Source: Paenibacillus lautus NBRC 15380 (GTDB taxonomy: Bacteria; Bacillota; Bacilli; Paenibacillales; Paenibacillaceae). Taken from it: a stretch of 64,000 bases of DNA. The notes below the pieces were generated by a model. It was not told the DNA's origin and did not search any database. It worked only from the letters and a program-made list of their open reading frames with translations. A program made the translations under genes and the position numbers. The stretch is from the NCBI RefSeq assembly GCF_004000945.1, contig NZ_BIMF01000009.1, positions 62,001 to 126,000 of the forward strand, written 5' to 3'. This document shows positions 1 to 9,597 of this stretch, one piece after another; position 1 is the first letter of the stretch, and each line of letters begins with the position of its first letter.

Positions 1-1059
1 GGATTTTTGCCCGATATAAGGATTGATCCAGACACAGATTGAAAGCCCCTTGCTCTTAAGCCGGTCCAACATTCCTTGCGGGTCGGGGAACACATCCTCA
101 TCCCATTTAAAATCGCACCACTGGAATTCCTTCATCCAGAAGCAGTCGAAATGGAATACACGCAGTGGAATATCCCTCTCTATCATCCCGTCGACAAAGC
201 TGTTCACCGTTGCTTCATCATAGTTAGTCGTAAACGAGGTTGTCAGCCACAAGCCGAAAGACCATGCAGGCGGAAGCGCCGGTTTTCCCGTAAGCGCGGT
301 GTAATTGCCCAGCACTTCTTTCATCGAGTCTCCGCCAATGATGTAATATTTTAGGCTTTCTCCCGGAACGCTGAACTGTACCTTGGACACATTTTCGGAT
401 GCCACCTCGTAAGAGACGCGTTCCGGATGGTCAACGAAGATGCCATAACCGTAATTGGACAGATAGAATGGTACATTTTTATATGCCTGCTCACTGGATG
501 TGCCCCCGTCCTCGTTCCACATATCAACCGCTTGGCCGTTTTTGACAAAGGGAGTGAATCGCTCGCCAAGTCCATAAATGTACTCGCCGATTCCGAGATC
601 AAGCTGCTCCCTCATGTAAACGTCAGGCTGAAGCATGGATTTAATGTAAGCAGGTCCTTTGTAGCCTGTACCGGTCAGTCTTCGCTCTCCATAGCTATAG
701 TCCACTTTCCAGCCGTGTTCAAGATCGATGCTTGCGCTAAGCTGACCGCTTGTCAAACGTGCGATGCCGTTATCTTTAGCAATATCAATCACCGGGTTCT
801 CTTCTTTATTGATGTGGAACTTAGGGTATACCTCATCGACATCGTTATGAATGTATTCCACGCAAATGACGTTCTTCATGGGTGAACTGTACCGAACCGT
901 AAGGAGCGTTGTATTCAATGTATGTCCTTTATGTTCGATTTTTTTAGTTGATGCATATACGGTAAAGGAGTCTTCCTTCAACTCGATATCACGAATTTCC
1001 ACGGGATACAGTACATTTAAACCTGATCTTACGTGCCAGTAACCGTCTGTAAATTTCAT
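1..1059 (-). CDS. yicI: Alpha-xylosidase, GH31 (YicI type), C-terminus beyond window
   Basis: Cytoplasmic retaining alpha-xylosidase that removes xylose from isoprimeverose and other alpha-xylosides. The 353 residues present follow E. coli YicI closely: the start MKFTDGYWHV, then LGLGEYIYGLGERFTPFVKN-like, WNEDGGTSSEQAYKN and PALPPAWSFGLWLTTSFTTN blocks, ending at WINPYIGQKS. The catalytic Asp residues (416 and 482 in E. coli YicI) lie outside the window. The start is an ATG preceded by AGGAG at 8-9 nt. It is the last gene seen of the LacI-regulated importer operon, about 70 nt after the second permease, which points to import and cleavage of xyloglucan-derived oligosaccharides. The family call is firm; the substrate is by family. 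Confidence 0.93.
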   Translation of the reverse strand, partial: MKFTDGYWHVRSGLNVLYPVEIRDIELKEDSFTVYASTKKIEHKGHTLNTTLLTVRYSSPMKNVICVEYIHNDVDEVYPKFHINKEENPVIDIAKDNGIARLTSGQLSASIDLEHGWKVDYSYGERRLTGTGYKGPAYIKSMLQPDVYMREQLDLGIGEYIYGLGERFTPFVKNGQAVDMWNEDGGTSSEQAYKNVPFYLSNYGYGIFVDHPERVSYEVASENVSKVQFSVPGESLKYYIIGGDSMKEVLGNYTALTGKPALPPAWSFGLWLTTSFTTNYDEATVNSFVDGMIERDIPLRVFHFDCFWMKEFQWCDFKWDEDVFPDPQGMLDRLKSKGLSICVWINPYIGQKS

Positions 1060-1131
1060 ATATATATTCTCCTATCTCTCTCTGGTTTATAGTTCTTATC
1101 TTTGAATGAGGTTAGTTGCTTTCGTTCTTAT

Positions 1132-1968
1132 TTAGTCTTTCATTGAACCTGCTACAATACCGCCCACAACATAACGCTGCAGTGCCACGAAAATAATGAT
1201 GATCGGGAGCGCCGCAATCGTGGCTACTGCCATCAAATTATTCCATTCGGTTCCGTACTGGCCGATAAACCGGTACAAGCCAAGCGTCAGTGGACGAATG
1301 CTGTCATCGGTCGTCAGTGTCAGTGCGAAGACGAAATCACCCCATCCGAAAAGGAAACAGAATACGGCAACCGTCATCATGCTTGGCACCACTAGCGGAA
1401 GCATAATTCGTGCAAAAGCCGTAAATCGATTACAGCCGTCAATAGAAGCGGCCTCTTCCAGCCCTTTCGGAAGCGCCATGAAAGCAGGTCTCAGAATGAG
1501 GACGGCGAATGGGAGCGCGTGAATCATATCCGCAAGAATAAGCCCCACATAGCTGTCGATCAGTTGGAACTTGGAAAACATGATGAACAATGGCATGGCC
1601 ATTGTAATCCCTGGCAGCATTTGAATCGCTAGCAGTAAAATCATGATGATCGATTTCCCTTTGACACTCAGTCTCGCGAGTGCATATGCGCCCGGGACTG
1701 CGAACAAAAGGGTCAGGATCATCGTACCAATCGCCACAATGAAGCTGTTGCCGATATATCGGAGCATGTCCTGGTTCTTGAGAAAATTATCGACATACGC
1801 CTGGAAGGTCGAATTCAGCAGCCCGAATTTAGGCGGGGTTGAGAACAGGTCCGTAATCGGCGTAAGCGAGGTTTTGATCATCCAATAAACAGGAAACAGA
1901 AATAGCGCCGTAATAATAATCGATACCAGGGTCAGCAGATACGTTTTTCGAAATGGCATTTGCATCAT
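1132..1968 (-). CDS. Sugar ABC transporter permease, MalG type (CUT1)
   Basis: Inner-membrane half of a CUT1 oligosaccharide importer, 278 residues with about six membrane helices. The cytoplasmic EAA loop reads EEAASIDGCNRFTAFARIML, which docks the ATPase. Its start overlaps the stop of the preceding permease by one base and has GGAGGAG upstream. It sits between the MalF-type permease and the alpha-xylosidase. No ATPase gene lies in the operon, so a shared MsmX-like ATPase is inferred. The substrate, an alpha-xyloside, is inferred from the neighbouring gene. Confidence 0.93.
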   Translation of the reverse strand: MMQMPFRKTYLLTLVSIIITALFLFPVYWMIKTSLTPITDLFSTPPKFGLLNSTFQAYVDNFLKNQDMLRYIGNSFIVAIGTMILTLLFAVPGAYALARLSVKGKSIIMILLLAIQMLPGITMAMPLFIMFSKFQLIDSYVGLILADMIHALPFAVLILRPAFMALPKGLEEAASIDGCNRFTAFARIMLPLVVPSMMTVAVFCFLFGWGDFVFALTLTTDDSIRPLTLGLYRFIGQYGTEWNNLMAVATIAALPIIIIFVALQRYVVGGIVAGSMKD

Positions 1969-2891
1969 TATTGAGTCTCCTCCTTACTGGTCATGCGCAG
2001 GTAGAAGACGGCAAGCACAATCAGAATGATGAACATAATCATGGATACGGCTGCCCCCTGGCTGAACTCGAATTTTAAGAAAGATAGCTGGTATGCGTAG
2101 ATCGGCAGCACATTCGATGAGTTAACCGGACCGCCGGCTGTCATGATAAAGATCAGGTCGAAAACTTTAAACGTATTAATGATACCGAGCATAAGTAGGA
2201 TCAGAATCGTCGGTTTCATCAGCGGAAGCGTAATGTGTCTGAATTGTTTCAAACGGCTAGCGCCGTCCAGTCTTGCAGCTTCATACAACTGCTCCGGCAT
2301 GCCCTGAAGACCAGTGAGCAGGATGATCATGTTGAACGGGATCCCGATCCAAATGTTTGCAATGATGGTCGACAACAGCGACGTACCGTTATCACTGAGC
2401 CAGCTGTGCGGCTCATTAATGAACCCAAGCCATTGCAGCACGTAGTTGACTACCCCGTAGTCCCCGTTCAACATCCATTGGAAGACCGAAGCGGTAATGA
2501 CCACCGGCAGCATCCATGCCAGCAGCATGAGTGATCGCATCAGGTTCCGCCCTGGGAATTTACGGTTAAAGAACAGCGCCAATGCAAATCCGATACCAAA
2601 CTGAAAGACCAGACTGAGCACGGTAAACACAAGCGAGTTACGCAAAGCGGTATAGAATACCGGATCTTTAAAGGTACTCGCGTAATTTTCAAATCCGGCA
2701 AAATGATGCTCTTTCTTGAAGTTGTAGACATTCACGTCCTGAAGACTCAGTGTAATGTTGTATACAATCGGAAACAGGACGAACACAAGCATAAACAGGA
2801 TGATCGGCAGAATGAATATATAATTGGTCCACGTTGAAAATAATTTGGATCCAGATTGGCGCTTAACCGAGGGCATCGTATTGGGCTCCAT
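1968..2891 (-). CDS. Sugar ABC transporter permease, MalF type (CUT1)
   Basis: Partner permease of the MalG-type protein. It has an N-terminal cytoplasmic tail, a first helix at LFSTWTNYIFILPIILFMLV and the EAA loop YEAARLDGASRLKQFRHITL. An ATG at 2924 is also open, but the one at 2891 has the better ribosome site (GGGAGG, 8 nt away), giving about 307 residues. It lies immediately downstream of the binding lipoprotein. Family assignment is firm; the start choice is moderate. Confidence 0.9.
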   Translation of the reverse strand: MEPNTMPSVKRQSGSKLFSTWTNYIFILPIILFMLVFVLFPIVYNITLSLQDVNVYNFKKEHHFAGFENYASTFKDPVFYTALRNSLVFTVLSLVFQFGIGFALALFFNRKFPGRNLMRSLMLLAWMLPVVITASVFQWMLNGDYGVVNYVLQWLGFINEPHSWLSDNGTSLLSTIIANIWIGIPFNMIILLTGLQGMPEQLYEAARLDGASRLKQFRHITLPLMKPTILILLMLGIINTFKVFDLIFIMTAGGPVNSSNVLPIYAYQLSFLKFEFSQGAAVSMIMFIILIVLAVFYLRMTSKEETQ

Positions 2892-2933
2892 CCCAGATTC
2901 CTCCCTTCTGATATTAGGATTCATGTTAAACCC

Positions 2934-4175
2934 TTAATTCTCTTGTTGTTCATTAAGCAATTCATGAATGACGGCACTTGCACTCTTCTGCGCCGCCTCA
3001 GGTGTTTTCGCCCCGGTCAGAGACTCCTGCAGCATCGTCTGGATGGCTTCGGAGATGCTCGCATAGTTCGGTCCGTAAGCTCTCGCTCTCGATCCGAGCA
3101 TGCTGTCGGCAAATACCTTCATGTTCTCATCTTCCTGCCAAAATGGATCCTTCAACAGGTCTCCGCGGCTCGGCAGGCGCCCGTTGGTCTGAAGAAGCTC
3201 CTTCAGCCGGTCCGGCTCATTCGCAAACTGAATGACATCAAATGCAATCTCTTTATGTTTAGATGCTTCGGATATGGCCCAGTTCTCGCCGCCCAGCACC
3301 GTTACGGATTGTTCATCCGCAGGCAGCTCTACGATGCCCCAGTTCACTTTCGAATTTTCTTTCAGGAATGGAATTTGCCACGTTCCATTGACCATCATGG
3401 CCAGCTTGCCTGCGGCAAATTGAGTTGCGGTGTCAGCCTGCTTCTGCGCCACGACATCTCTGGACATGTAACCTGCATTCACCATGTCCGTCATCATCGT
3501 TAGCGCTTTCAAAGTTCCGGGTGAGTCAAAATCGATAATGTCTGCACCTGCTTGCAGCATAAACGGGAGGAATTGAAAGGTTCCCTCTTCGGTTTTCACA
3601 GCACTTACAGCAAAACCGAATACATCACCCTGCGTTAGCTCTTTTGCTGTACTTTGCAGCTCTTCCCAGTTTGTAGGCGGTTTCAATCCTGCCTGCTCAA
3701 AGTAGTCCTTGTTATAGTACAGTGCCAAATTGTTGCTTCCCACAGGGACGCCGTAGTTTCGGCCGTCATAGACCGTGGAAGACCACGGTCCTTCTATATA
3801 CTGATCCGCCTGCCCCCAAGCTTCGACTTCCTCTGTGACATCTGCAAGAACTCCAGCAGCTGCGAAAGTCTGATGATCGGCACTGTCGATCCATAGAATA
3901 TCTGGTCCCTGATTGCCAATGGACCCGAGTAGCAGCTTTGTTTTGATATCGGAGTAAGAGACATACGTTCTCTGAATATCTACATTCGGATGGGCTGTTT
4001 CATATTCAGCGATGATTTTGTTAATGGCATTCACGCTTCCATCCGTTGTCATGGTATCCCACCAAGTGATGGTCTGCTTCTTGCCGGAATCCCTGGATTC
4101 CGAGCCGGCAGAGCATGCTGTAAGCAGGAGGATCGTCGTAAAAAGTACTGATAGCGCCTTCATTTTCTTGTTCAT
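2934..4175 (-). CDS. Extracellular sugar-binding lipoprotein (CUT1)
   Basis: Solute receptor of the importer, 413 residues. A type II signal peptide (MNKKMKALSVLFTTILLLTAC) places the lipid-anchored Cys at residue 21. The mature part has family-1 binding-protein features: ITWWDT at the first strand, GPDILWID, and NNLALYYNKDYFEQAGLKPP. It is the first structural gene after the regulator and has its own promoter beside a palindromic operator. The predicted ligand, an alpha-xylosyl oligosaccharide, is inference from the linked GH31 gene. Confidence 0.92.
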   Translation of the reverse strand: MNKKMKALSVLFTTILLLTACSAGSESRDSGKKQTITWWDTMTTDGSVNAINKIIAEYETAHPNVDIQRTYVSYSDIKTKLLLGSIGNQGPDILWIDSADHQTFAAAGVLADVTEEVEAWGQADQYIEGPWSSTVYDGRNYGVPVGSNNLALYYNKDYFEQAGLKPPTNWEELQSTAKELTQGDVFGFAVSAVKTEEGTFQFLPFMLQAGADIIDFDSPGTLKALTMMTDMVNAGYMSRDVVAQKQADTATQFAAGKLAMMVNGTWQIPFLKENSKVNWGIVELPADEQSVTVLGGENWAISEASKHKEIAFDVIQFANEPDRLKELLQTNGRLPSRGDLLKDPFWQEDENMKVFADSMLGSRARAYGPNYASISEAIQTMLQESLTGAKTPEAAQKSASAVIHELLNEQQEN

Positions 4176-4269
4176 AGGTACGCTCCCCTCTTTGTATGTG
4201 AGTCCGATTTTGCTTCCATACTTTCTCTTTTAGTTTTTTTGCCTCACCTCTCTCACTGTGAGCTATCCT

Positions 4270-4297
4270 ATTTTATAAAATTGCTATGAATTTTCAA
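4270..4297 (-). promoter_or_regulatory. Promoter of the binding-protein operon
   Basis: On the minus strand TTGAAA (4297-4292) and TAAAAT (4275-4270) are separated by 16 nt. The -35 box abuts the palindrome at 4298-4321. The start codon is about 95 nt downstream. Confidence 0.55.
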
Positions 4298-4321
4298 AAA
4301 ATGATGTACGTACATCATTTT
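4298..4321. promoter_or_regulatory. Operator for the LacI-type regulator, site 1
   Basis: A 24-nt perfect palindrome whose core is ATGATGTAC/GTACATCAT flanked by AAA and TTT. It adjoins the -35 box of the binding-protein promoter and lies just downstream of the LacI-family gene. A near copy lies upstream of that gene at 5549-5566. LacI-family dimers bind such symmetric sites; that this protein binds here is inference. Confidence 0.7.
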
Positions 4322-4376
4322 GTTCCGCGAGGAGTCCCCCTCCTCTAAGTTATGCATACCAAACTAGTTTCCTCTA

Positions 4377-5429
4377 CTAAATGTAATACCTTGCGTTTTC
4401 CTTGATTACTAGCTCTAGCTTTGTAATGTTTTCCTTTACATTGATCCGCTCACCGTAGGCAAGGTAACCAAAAAGTGTTTTGATTGCCAAATACCCCTGG
4501 TTTACGGGGTCTTGGCAGATCGTGGCGGTGACGACATCCCGTTGCAGATCATCATAAATTTCTTCCGTTATATCATGACCAATGAGTGCCTTCTTGCCGG
4601 CAAGCCCTAACTGTTCCAAATGTTTCCCAACGGCATGAAGCTTTGCGCTCGTCACATAGACTGCATCAACTTGATCAAAAAAGGATTCGAAAATCGAAGC
4701 GCTATCGTACTCTTCTTGCTTCAGCTTCAGCAACTGTGTTAATTCCACTCGATAATCAGCGATCACCTCGCGAAAGCCCATAATTTTCTGCTGTAGCTGG
4801 AATGTAGTCGCTGACGGCTCGGAAGATGCGTCAGACGTAATGAGGCCAAACTTCGCATCTGGTCCTGTTATTTTGCAGAGCATATTTGCAGCAAGTCTTC
4901 CGGCAATGCGATAATCGCATCCCACATAAAACAACCGTTTGCTGAGCGGTGAATCGTTGTTGAACGTGCAGATCGCGATCCCGGCTTCTATGCCTCGATC
5001 GATGAGGTCTGCCATTTCCTCCGAGTCATTCGGCGAAATCGCAATAGCATCGAAAGCCTTAGAAGCAATGATATCCTCAACGACTTGCTTCTGCTTCTCC
5101 ATATCATACTTTTCCGATTTGAACAGCTCGACATACAGCCCATAGTCTCGCAATTCTTCATATGCGACATTTACACCTTTCTCGACCTGCCACCAAAAGT
5201 AGTCAGGTAGTTCGGGAAATACGACTGCTATGGACAGTTCTTTCTTCCGGGAAAGGAAGCTCGCCGATTTATTAGGCGTATAATTCATCTCATTCAATTT
5301 GTCCATGACCTTGCGATAGGTCTCTGGCTTCACATTTCCCCTATTATTGAGAACCCTGTCAACGGTCGCCACAGAGATACCAATGCGCTGAGAGATTTCC
5401 TTTAATGTCAAACGTTTCATGTCGTTCAT
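4377..5429 (-). CDS. LacI-family transcriptional regulator
   Basis: About 350 residues. The N-terminal helix-turn-helix reads LTLKEISQRIGISVATVDRV, followed by the hinge helix region NYTPNKSASFLSRKK, then a periplasmic-binding-like sugar domain. The frame is open up to 5525, but the ATG at 5429 has GAGGCG 6 nt upstream and gives the usual short LacI N-terminus (MNDMKRLTLKEI). Palindromic operators upstream of this gene and of the downstream importer suggest autoregulation and local control by the imported sugar or a derivative. Confidence 0.9.
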   Translation of the reverse strand: MNDMKRLTLKEISQRIGISVATVDRVLNNRGNVKPETYRKVMDKLNEMNYTPNKSASFLSRKKELSIAVVFPELPDYFWWQVEKGVNVAYEELRDYGLYVELFKSEKYDMEKQKQVVEDIIASKAFDAIAISPNDSEEMADLIDRGIEAGIAICTFNNDSPLSKRLFYVGCDYRIAGRLAANMLCKITGPDAKFGLITSDASSEPSATTFQLQQKIMGFREVIADYRVELTQLLKLKQEEYDSASIFESFFDQVDAVYVTSAKLHAVGKHLEQLGLAGKKALIGHDITEEIYDDLQRDVVTATICQDPVNQGYLAIKTLFGYLAYGERINVKENITKLELVIKENARYYI

Positions 5430-5548
5430 ATTTCGCCTCAATTTTGTACTCGCTTTCATCATAGATCCAACAAAAGCAATTTTAATGTATTGATCATAAC
5501 GCCCGTTTTGTTGGGTGTCAATCACGAATTGAAGTAAATTGTAATTTA

Positions 5549-5566
5549 ATGATGTTCGTACATCAT
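5549..5566. promoter_or_regulatory. Operator for the LacI-type regulator, site 2
   Basis: ATGATGTTC/GTACATCAT, the same palindrome as at 4301-4318 with one mismatched base, about 120 nt upstream of the regulator's start. It is probably the autoregulatory site. Confidence 0.6.
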
Positions 5567-6098
5567 ATTAATTCGGATCAATGGTGCAATTTGAAACGAA
5601 TTTTACTTTTTGAGTACTACAAAAAGACGGACTACCATTGTCCGTCTTTCATAATCGATAAATTGCCGATTAATACGGCTAAAAGCCCGGGAAGGATCGG
5701 GTACCCGGTCGGCGCGGCTATTTCTTCAAAGCGTTCCACGCCTTAAAACCGTCCTTTCTTCTTCGCTAAATTGCATGTTCATTTCTCTTTCCGAGAAATC
5801 CACTTCCGTGAGAGCCATAGGAAGATAGTCTGATCTGCTCAGAGGTTTTTGTTGTTTAAGTACATTTTTCTGATATCCAATTTAACTAAGCCTCAAAAAA
5901 TTCTGTCCCCGTTTCATCCCCAAATCAGTGATTGCTGACCAACCATGTTCTGTCAATCCTCTGCCAATAAATCTTTCGAATCTAACGTTTGTTGACTATA
6001 GTATCAAGTTTGTTATCTGGAAGCATCGAATCTTCCTCTTATACAATGAAACTAACAAATGCACGACAAGCGAAATAACACCGTAAGGAGTGACAAAC
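5567..6098. other. Intergenic stretch with hairpin and decayed reading frame
   Basis: It holds an AAAGACGGA/TCCGTCTTT hairpin (5623-5649, followed by T5 on the minus strand), a short minus-strand frame listed separately, and then AT-rich DNA leading into the permease gene. No further gene was recognised. Confidence 0.4.
5726..5881 (-). pseudogene. Possible C-terminal gene remnant
   Basis: An open minus-strand frame of 51 codons ends in EEERTVLRRGTL and includes SRSDYLPMALTEVDFSERE. Its charged, protein-like composition and the hairpin with a T-run just beyond it resemble the end of a lost gene. There is an internal ATG at 5818 but no clear ribosome site. The family was not recognised. Confidence 0.25.
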
Positions 6099-7055
6099 AT
6101 GAGCTCTAAAGCCGAATCAAAAGAAAAACGAAAGCGCTTACGAATGCGCTGGCACAAGCAGGATACGGAACTAACCCTCTTGGCGTTGCCGACCACGGTT
6201 TGGTACATCCTGTTTAGTTTCTTACCGATGTTCGGGATCATTATCGCCTTCAAAAATTTTAGGATCAGCGGCGGCTTTTTGAGCAATGTGTTTAACAGTC
6301 CATGGGTCGGCTTCAAAAACTTCGAATTCTTGTTCAAATCGAATGACGCTTGGATCATTATTCGAAACACGATTGGATACAACATGGTGTTTATCGTGTT
6401 AGGAATTGTTCTGCCCGTTCTATTCGCGATTATGATCGGACTCCTCCATAGCCGCAAAGCGAGCAAAGTCTATCAGACGATGATGTTCCTCCCCTATTTC
6501 CTCTCCTGGGTAGTCGTATCTGCGGTAGGCTGGGCTTTCTTAAGCTTCGATAAAGGGATTGTCAATCAAATGCTCGTCAGTATGGGCAGCGATCCTATTA
6601 ACTGGTATATGGAGCCGAAATACTGGCCATTGTTTTTGATTCTCTTAAATGTCTGGAAGGGCCTGGGATATGGTATGGTCATTTATTTGGCAACCATCAC
6701 GAGCATTGACAGCACCTATTATGAAGCAGCTGTTATTGATGGCGCTTCGATTTGGCAGCAGACGAGATTCATTACATTACCCATGCTCAAGCTAGTGATC
6801 GTCATGATGTTCATACTGGCCGTCGGGCGCATATTTTACACGGATTTCGGCTTGTTCTTTCAGGTCACGCGAGATTCCAATTCGCTGTTCAACGTGGCGA
6901 CCACCATCGATGTCATGGTGTATAAACAACTGAAAACCGCCACCGTAGGGATGGCATCAGCAGCCGCATTTGTACAGTCTGTTCTGGGATGCGCAACGAT
7001 TCTGATCGCTAACTGGATTGTTCGCAGAATCGATCCGGATAGCGCGATGATGTAA
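6099..7055 (+). CDS. Sugar ABC transporter permease, LplB type
   Basis: First gene of a plus-strand importer operon, 318 residues. The basic N-terminus (KESKRK-like) precedes six helices, with the LplB-type motif GIIIAFKNF and the EAA loop YEAAVIDGASIWQQTRFITL. A GTG at 6090 is open, but AAGGAG at 8 nt supports the ATG at 6099. The next permease follows after 12 nt. The LplB/YtcP branch usually pairs with large LplA-type binding proteins, as here. The substrate is unknown because no glycosidase is attached. Confidence 0.92.
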   Translation: MSSKAESKEKRKRLRMRWHKQDTELTLLALPTTVWYILFSFLPMFGIIIAFKNFRISGGFLSNVFNSPWVGFKNFEFLFKSNDAWIIIRNTIGYNMVFIVLGIVLPVLFAIMIGLLHSRKASKVYQTMMFLPYFLSWVVVSAVGWAFLSFDKGIVNQMLVSMGSDPINWYMEPKYWPLFLILLNVWKGLGYGMVIYLATITSIDSTYYEAAVIDGASIWQQTRFITLPMLKLVIVMMFILAVGRIFYTDFGLFFQVTRDSNSLFNVATTIDVMVYKQLKTATVGMASAAAFVQSVLGCATILIANWIVRRIDPDSAMM

Positions 7056-7067
7056 GGAGGCAAGACG

Positions 7068-7997
7068 ATGACACCAAAAACCACTTACGAGACGGGCCTT
7101 GAGAAGTTCAACCGTACAAACAAAGCCGTCAACCTGTTCTTCAACCTGATATTTATCATCTTGGCGCTGCTCTGCGTCATACCCGTAGTTGTTGTTCTAT
7201 CCATTTCCTTTTCCAGTGAGGAGTCCATCCGTGAGACCGGATATCACCTGCTCCCGGTTGCTTTGTCGGCTGAGGCTTACGTCTATATCGTCAAGCAGGG
7301 AACGATGATTCTGCGAGCGCTTGGGGTATCCGCCCTCGTTACCGTGGTCGGTACCGTGCTCGGCGTATTGCTCACCGCTTCCATGGGTTACGTGCTCTCT
7401 CGCCCAAACTACAAGCTCAGGGGCTTTCTGACCTGGGTGGTATTCATCCCCATGGTATTCAACGGCGGCTTGGTGTCCAGCTACTTCATTAATACGAATT
7501 TGCTAGGGCTAAAAGATAGCGTCTGGGCTCTTATACTACCGCTCGCTGTTTCATCGTTCAACGTGATCATATGTAAAACCTTCTTCAAGAGCACGATACC
7601 CGATGGGCTGATCGAATCTGCTGAAATCGATGGCGCAAGCCAGTTGCGAATCTTCTTCTCTATCATTCTGCCAATCTCATTGCCGGTCATCGCAACCATC
7701 GGACTATTTCTCTGCTTTGCTTACTGGAATGACTGGTTCCAATCGATGCTCTATATCGACAACCAGAACCTGTATTCCCTGCAAGCACTGCTCAACAGCT
7801 TAATGAGTAATGTAGACGCACTCGCGAAGAATGCAGCAAGTATGGGCGTCAGCTACGCCATGCTCGTCGCCACGATGCCGAAGGAATCTGCCCGTATGGC
7901 TGTCGCCATTCTCATCGTTCTGCCTGTAGCATTCGCTTACCCTTTCTTCCAGAAATATTTTATTTCCGGGCTAACGGTCGGCGCTGTGAAGGGCTAA
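7068..7997 (+). CDS. Sugar ABC transporter permease, LplC/YtcP type
   Basis: Second permease of the importer, 309 residues. It has the branch-typical N-terminus (NLFFNLIFIILALLCVIPVV), the FNGGLVSSYFI loop and the EAA loop IESAEIDGASQLRIFFSIIL, ending in FISGLTVGAVKG. GGAGG lies 7 nt before the ATG. It is followed after 89 nt by the binding lipoprotein. Confidence 0.92.
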   Translation: MTPKTTYETGLEKFNRTNKAVNLFFNLIFIILALLCVIPVVVVLSISFSSEESIRETGYHLLPVALSAEAYVYIVKQGTMILRALGVSALVTVVGTVLGVLLTASMGYVLSRPNYKLRGFLTWVVFIPMVFNGGLVSSYFINTNLLGLKDSVWALILPLAVSSFNVIICKTFFKSTIPDGLIESAEIDGASQLRIFFSIILPISLPVIATIGLFLCFAYWNDWFQSMLYIDNQNLYSLQALLNSLMSNVDALAKNAASMGVSYAMLVATMPKESARMAVAILIVLPVAFAYPFFQKYFISGLTVGAVKG

Positions 7998-8086
7998 TTG
8001 GGAAATAAGCCAAGCAAAACTTGGTTTATGATAAATCACGCTGTACAACACGTAAGCGATTTAACTTCAATAAGGGGGAATTGGAA

Positions 8087-9583
8087 ATGAAGAGAGCTTT
8101 TAAGTTCATCTCTACTCTGTGCGTAATGGTACTCATGTTGACCGCTTTAGCAGCCTGCGGCGGCTCGAAGTCTCCAGCTGCGACGGATGGATCTGCGGAG
8201 ACAACGGACACACCGAAGGAGAACACCGAAACAAGCAAAGATATCCCGACGTTGACCTGGTGGACCATCGGCGGCCAGGTGCCGAACAATTTCAGCAAAG
8301 CGGTTGATGCCATGAATGCCTACACGGCCGAGAAAATTGGCGTGAAGGTCGACATCAAGGTAGCAAGCTGGGGCGAATGGGACACCAAAATGAACACCAT
8401 CGTGAATACCGGCGAACCATTTGACATCATGTTCACGAACAGCGGTAAATACAGCAAGCAAGTGGCTATGGGCGCGTTTGCCGATATTACGGATCTGGTT
8501 CAGAGCGAAACGCCCGACTTGTATAAACTGATTCCCGAGAAGGTATGGGAAGGTACAAAAATCGGCGGCAAATATTATTCCGTTCCGACTTACAAGGATT
8601 CCGCGCTGACGCAGTACTGGGTATTCGATGATAAGTATGTGCAAAAGTACAATATTGATATCAACAATATCAAAACGCTGCAGGATCTGGATAAACCTCT
8701 CCGTGACATGAAGGCCGGCGAAGGCAAAAGCTTCTATCCGCTGCCGATGACGCAAGGCGAAGGCTTGAACGGCTTCTTTAACGACTATGACGATTTAACC
8801 CTGGGCTTCCCTCCCATCGGCGTAAAAGCGGACGATGCATCACGCACGGTGGTCTCTGTACTCGAGCAGCCTGATGTTATGGCAAATCTGAAGCTGCTGC
8901 ATCAATGGTACCAGGATGGCATCATCAACCCGGATGCTCCGACAAAAACGGAGAACGACAAAGGCAGACCATTCTTTGCAGCCCAGGCATTCCCGGGAGC
9001 CGAAGTCAGCTGGCAAATCAATGATGCCGTTGAAAAGTACGATATGGTTCAGCATTATGGACCTATTTATACAACCAGTACGATTCAAGGCTCGCTCAAC
9101 GCGATTTCGGCCAATTCCAAATATAAGAAGGAAGCTTTGAAATACCTTGAATTAGTGAATACGGATCCCAAACTTCGCAATATGCTGGCCTTCGGCGAAT
9201 TAGGCGTAGACTACAACAATGTCGATGGCGAAAAGGTGATTCAGCGTACATCCGATACTTGGCCCCTGGCAGCCTACACCCAAGGCACATTCTTCAATTT
9301 GGCGGTGACCAAAGGCGCTCCTGAAGATCAATGGGAACAGGTTAAAAAGCTGAACGATGCAGCGACCTCTTCTACGATCCTAGGTTTTGCGCTGGACATC
9401 ACCGATCTTCAGACCGAAGTGGCGAACTGCCAAGCCGTATGGGATAAATACAAATATGAACTGATCACAGGCGCATCCGATCCGGAGAAAATGGTGCCGA
9501 AGATTACGGCTGAATTAAAGTCAGCCGGCATGGACACGATTATGCAGGCTGCCCAAGAGCAAATCAACAATTACTTCAAGTAA
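8087..9583 (+). CDS. Binding lipoprotein, LplA type (first of two)
   Basis: Large solute receptor of about 498 residues. The true start is the ATG at 8087 after AAGGGGGAA; the frame upstream (from TTG 8021) is a non-coding extension. The signal peptide ends in the lipobox LAAC. The mature protein begins its binding domain at LTWWTIGGQVPNNF and carries a DUF3502-like C-terminus (STILGFALDITDLQTEVANC). It is paralogous to the product of 12255-13775. A strong terminator follows. The ligand is not predictable. Confidence 0.9.
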   Translation: MKRAFKFISTLCVMVLMLTALAACGGSKSPAATDGSAETTDTPKENTETSKDIPTLTWWTIGGQVPNNFSKAVDAMNAYTAEKIGVKVDIKVASWGEWDTKMNTIVNTGEPFDIMFTNSGKYSKQVAMGAFADITDLVQSETPDLYKLIPEKVWEGTKIGGKYYSVPTYKDSALTQYWVFDDKYVQKYNIDINNIKTLQDLDKPLRDMKAGEGKSFYPLPMTQGEGLNGFFNDYDDLTLGFPPIGVKADDASRTVVSVLEQPDVMANLKLLHQWYQDGIINPDAPTKTENDKGRPFFAAQAFPGAEVSWQINDAVEKYDMVQHYGPIYTTSTIQGSLNAISANSKYKKEALKYLELVNTDPKLRNMLAFGELGVDYNNVDGEKVIQRTSDTWPLAAYTQGTFFNLAVTKGAPEDQWEQVKKLNDAATSSTILGFALDITDLQTEVANCQAVWDKYKYELITGASDPEKMVPKITAELKSAGMDTIMQAAQEQINNYFK

Positions 9584-9597
9584 GATTACAATCAAGC

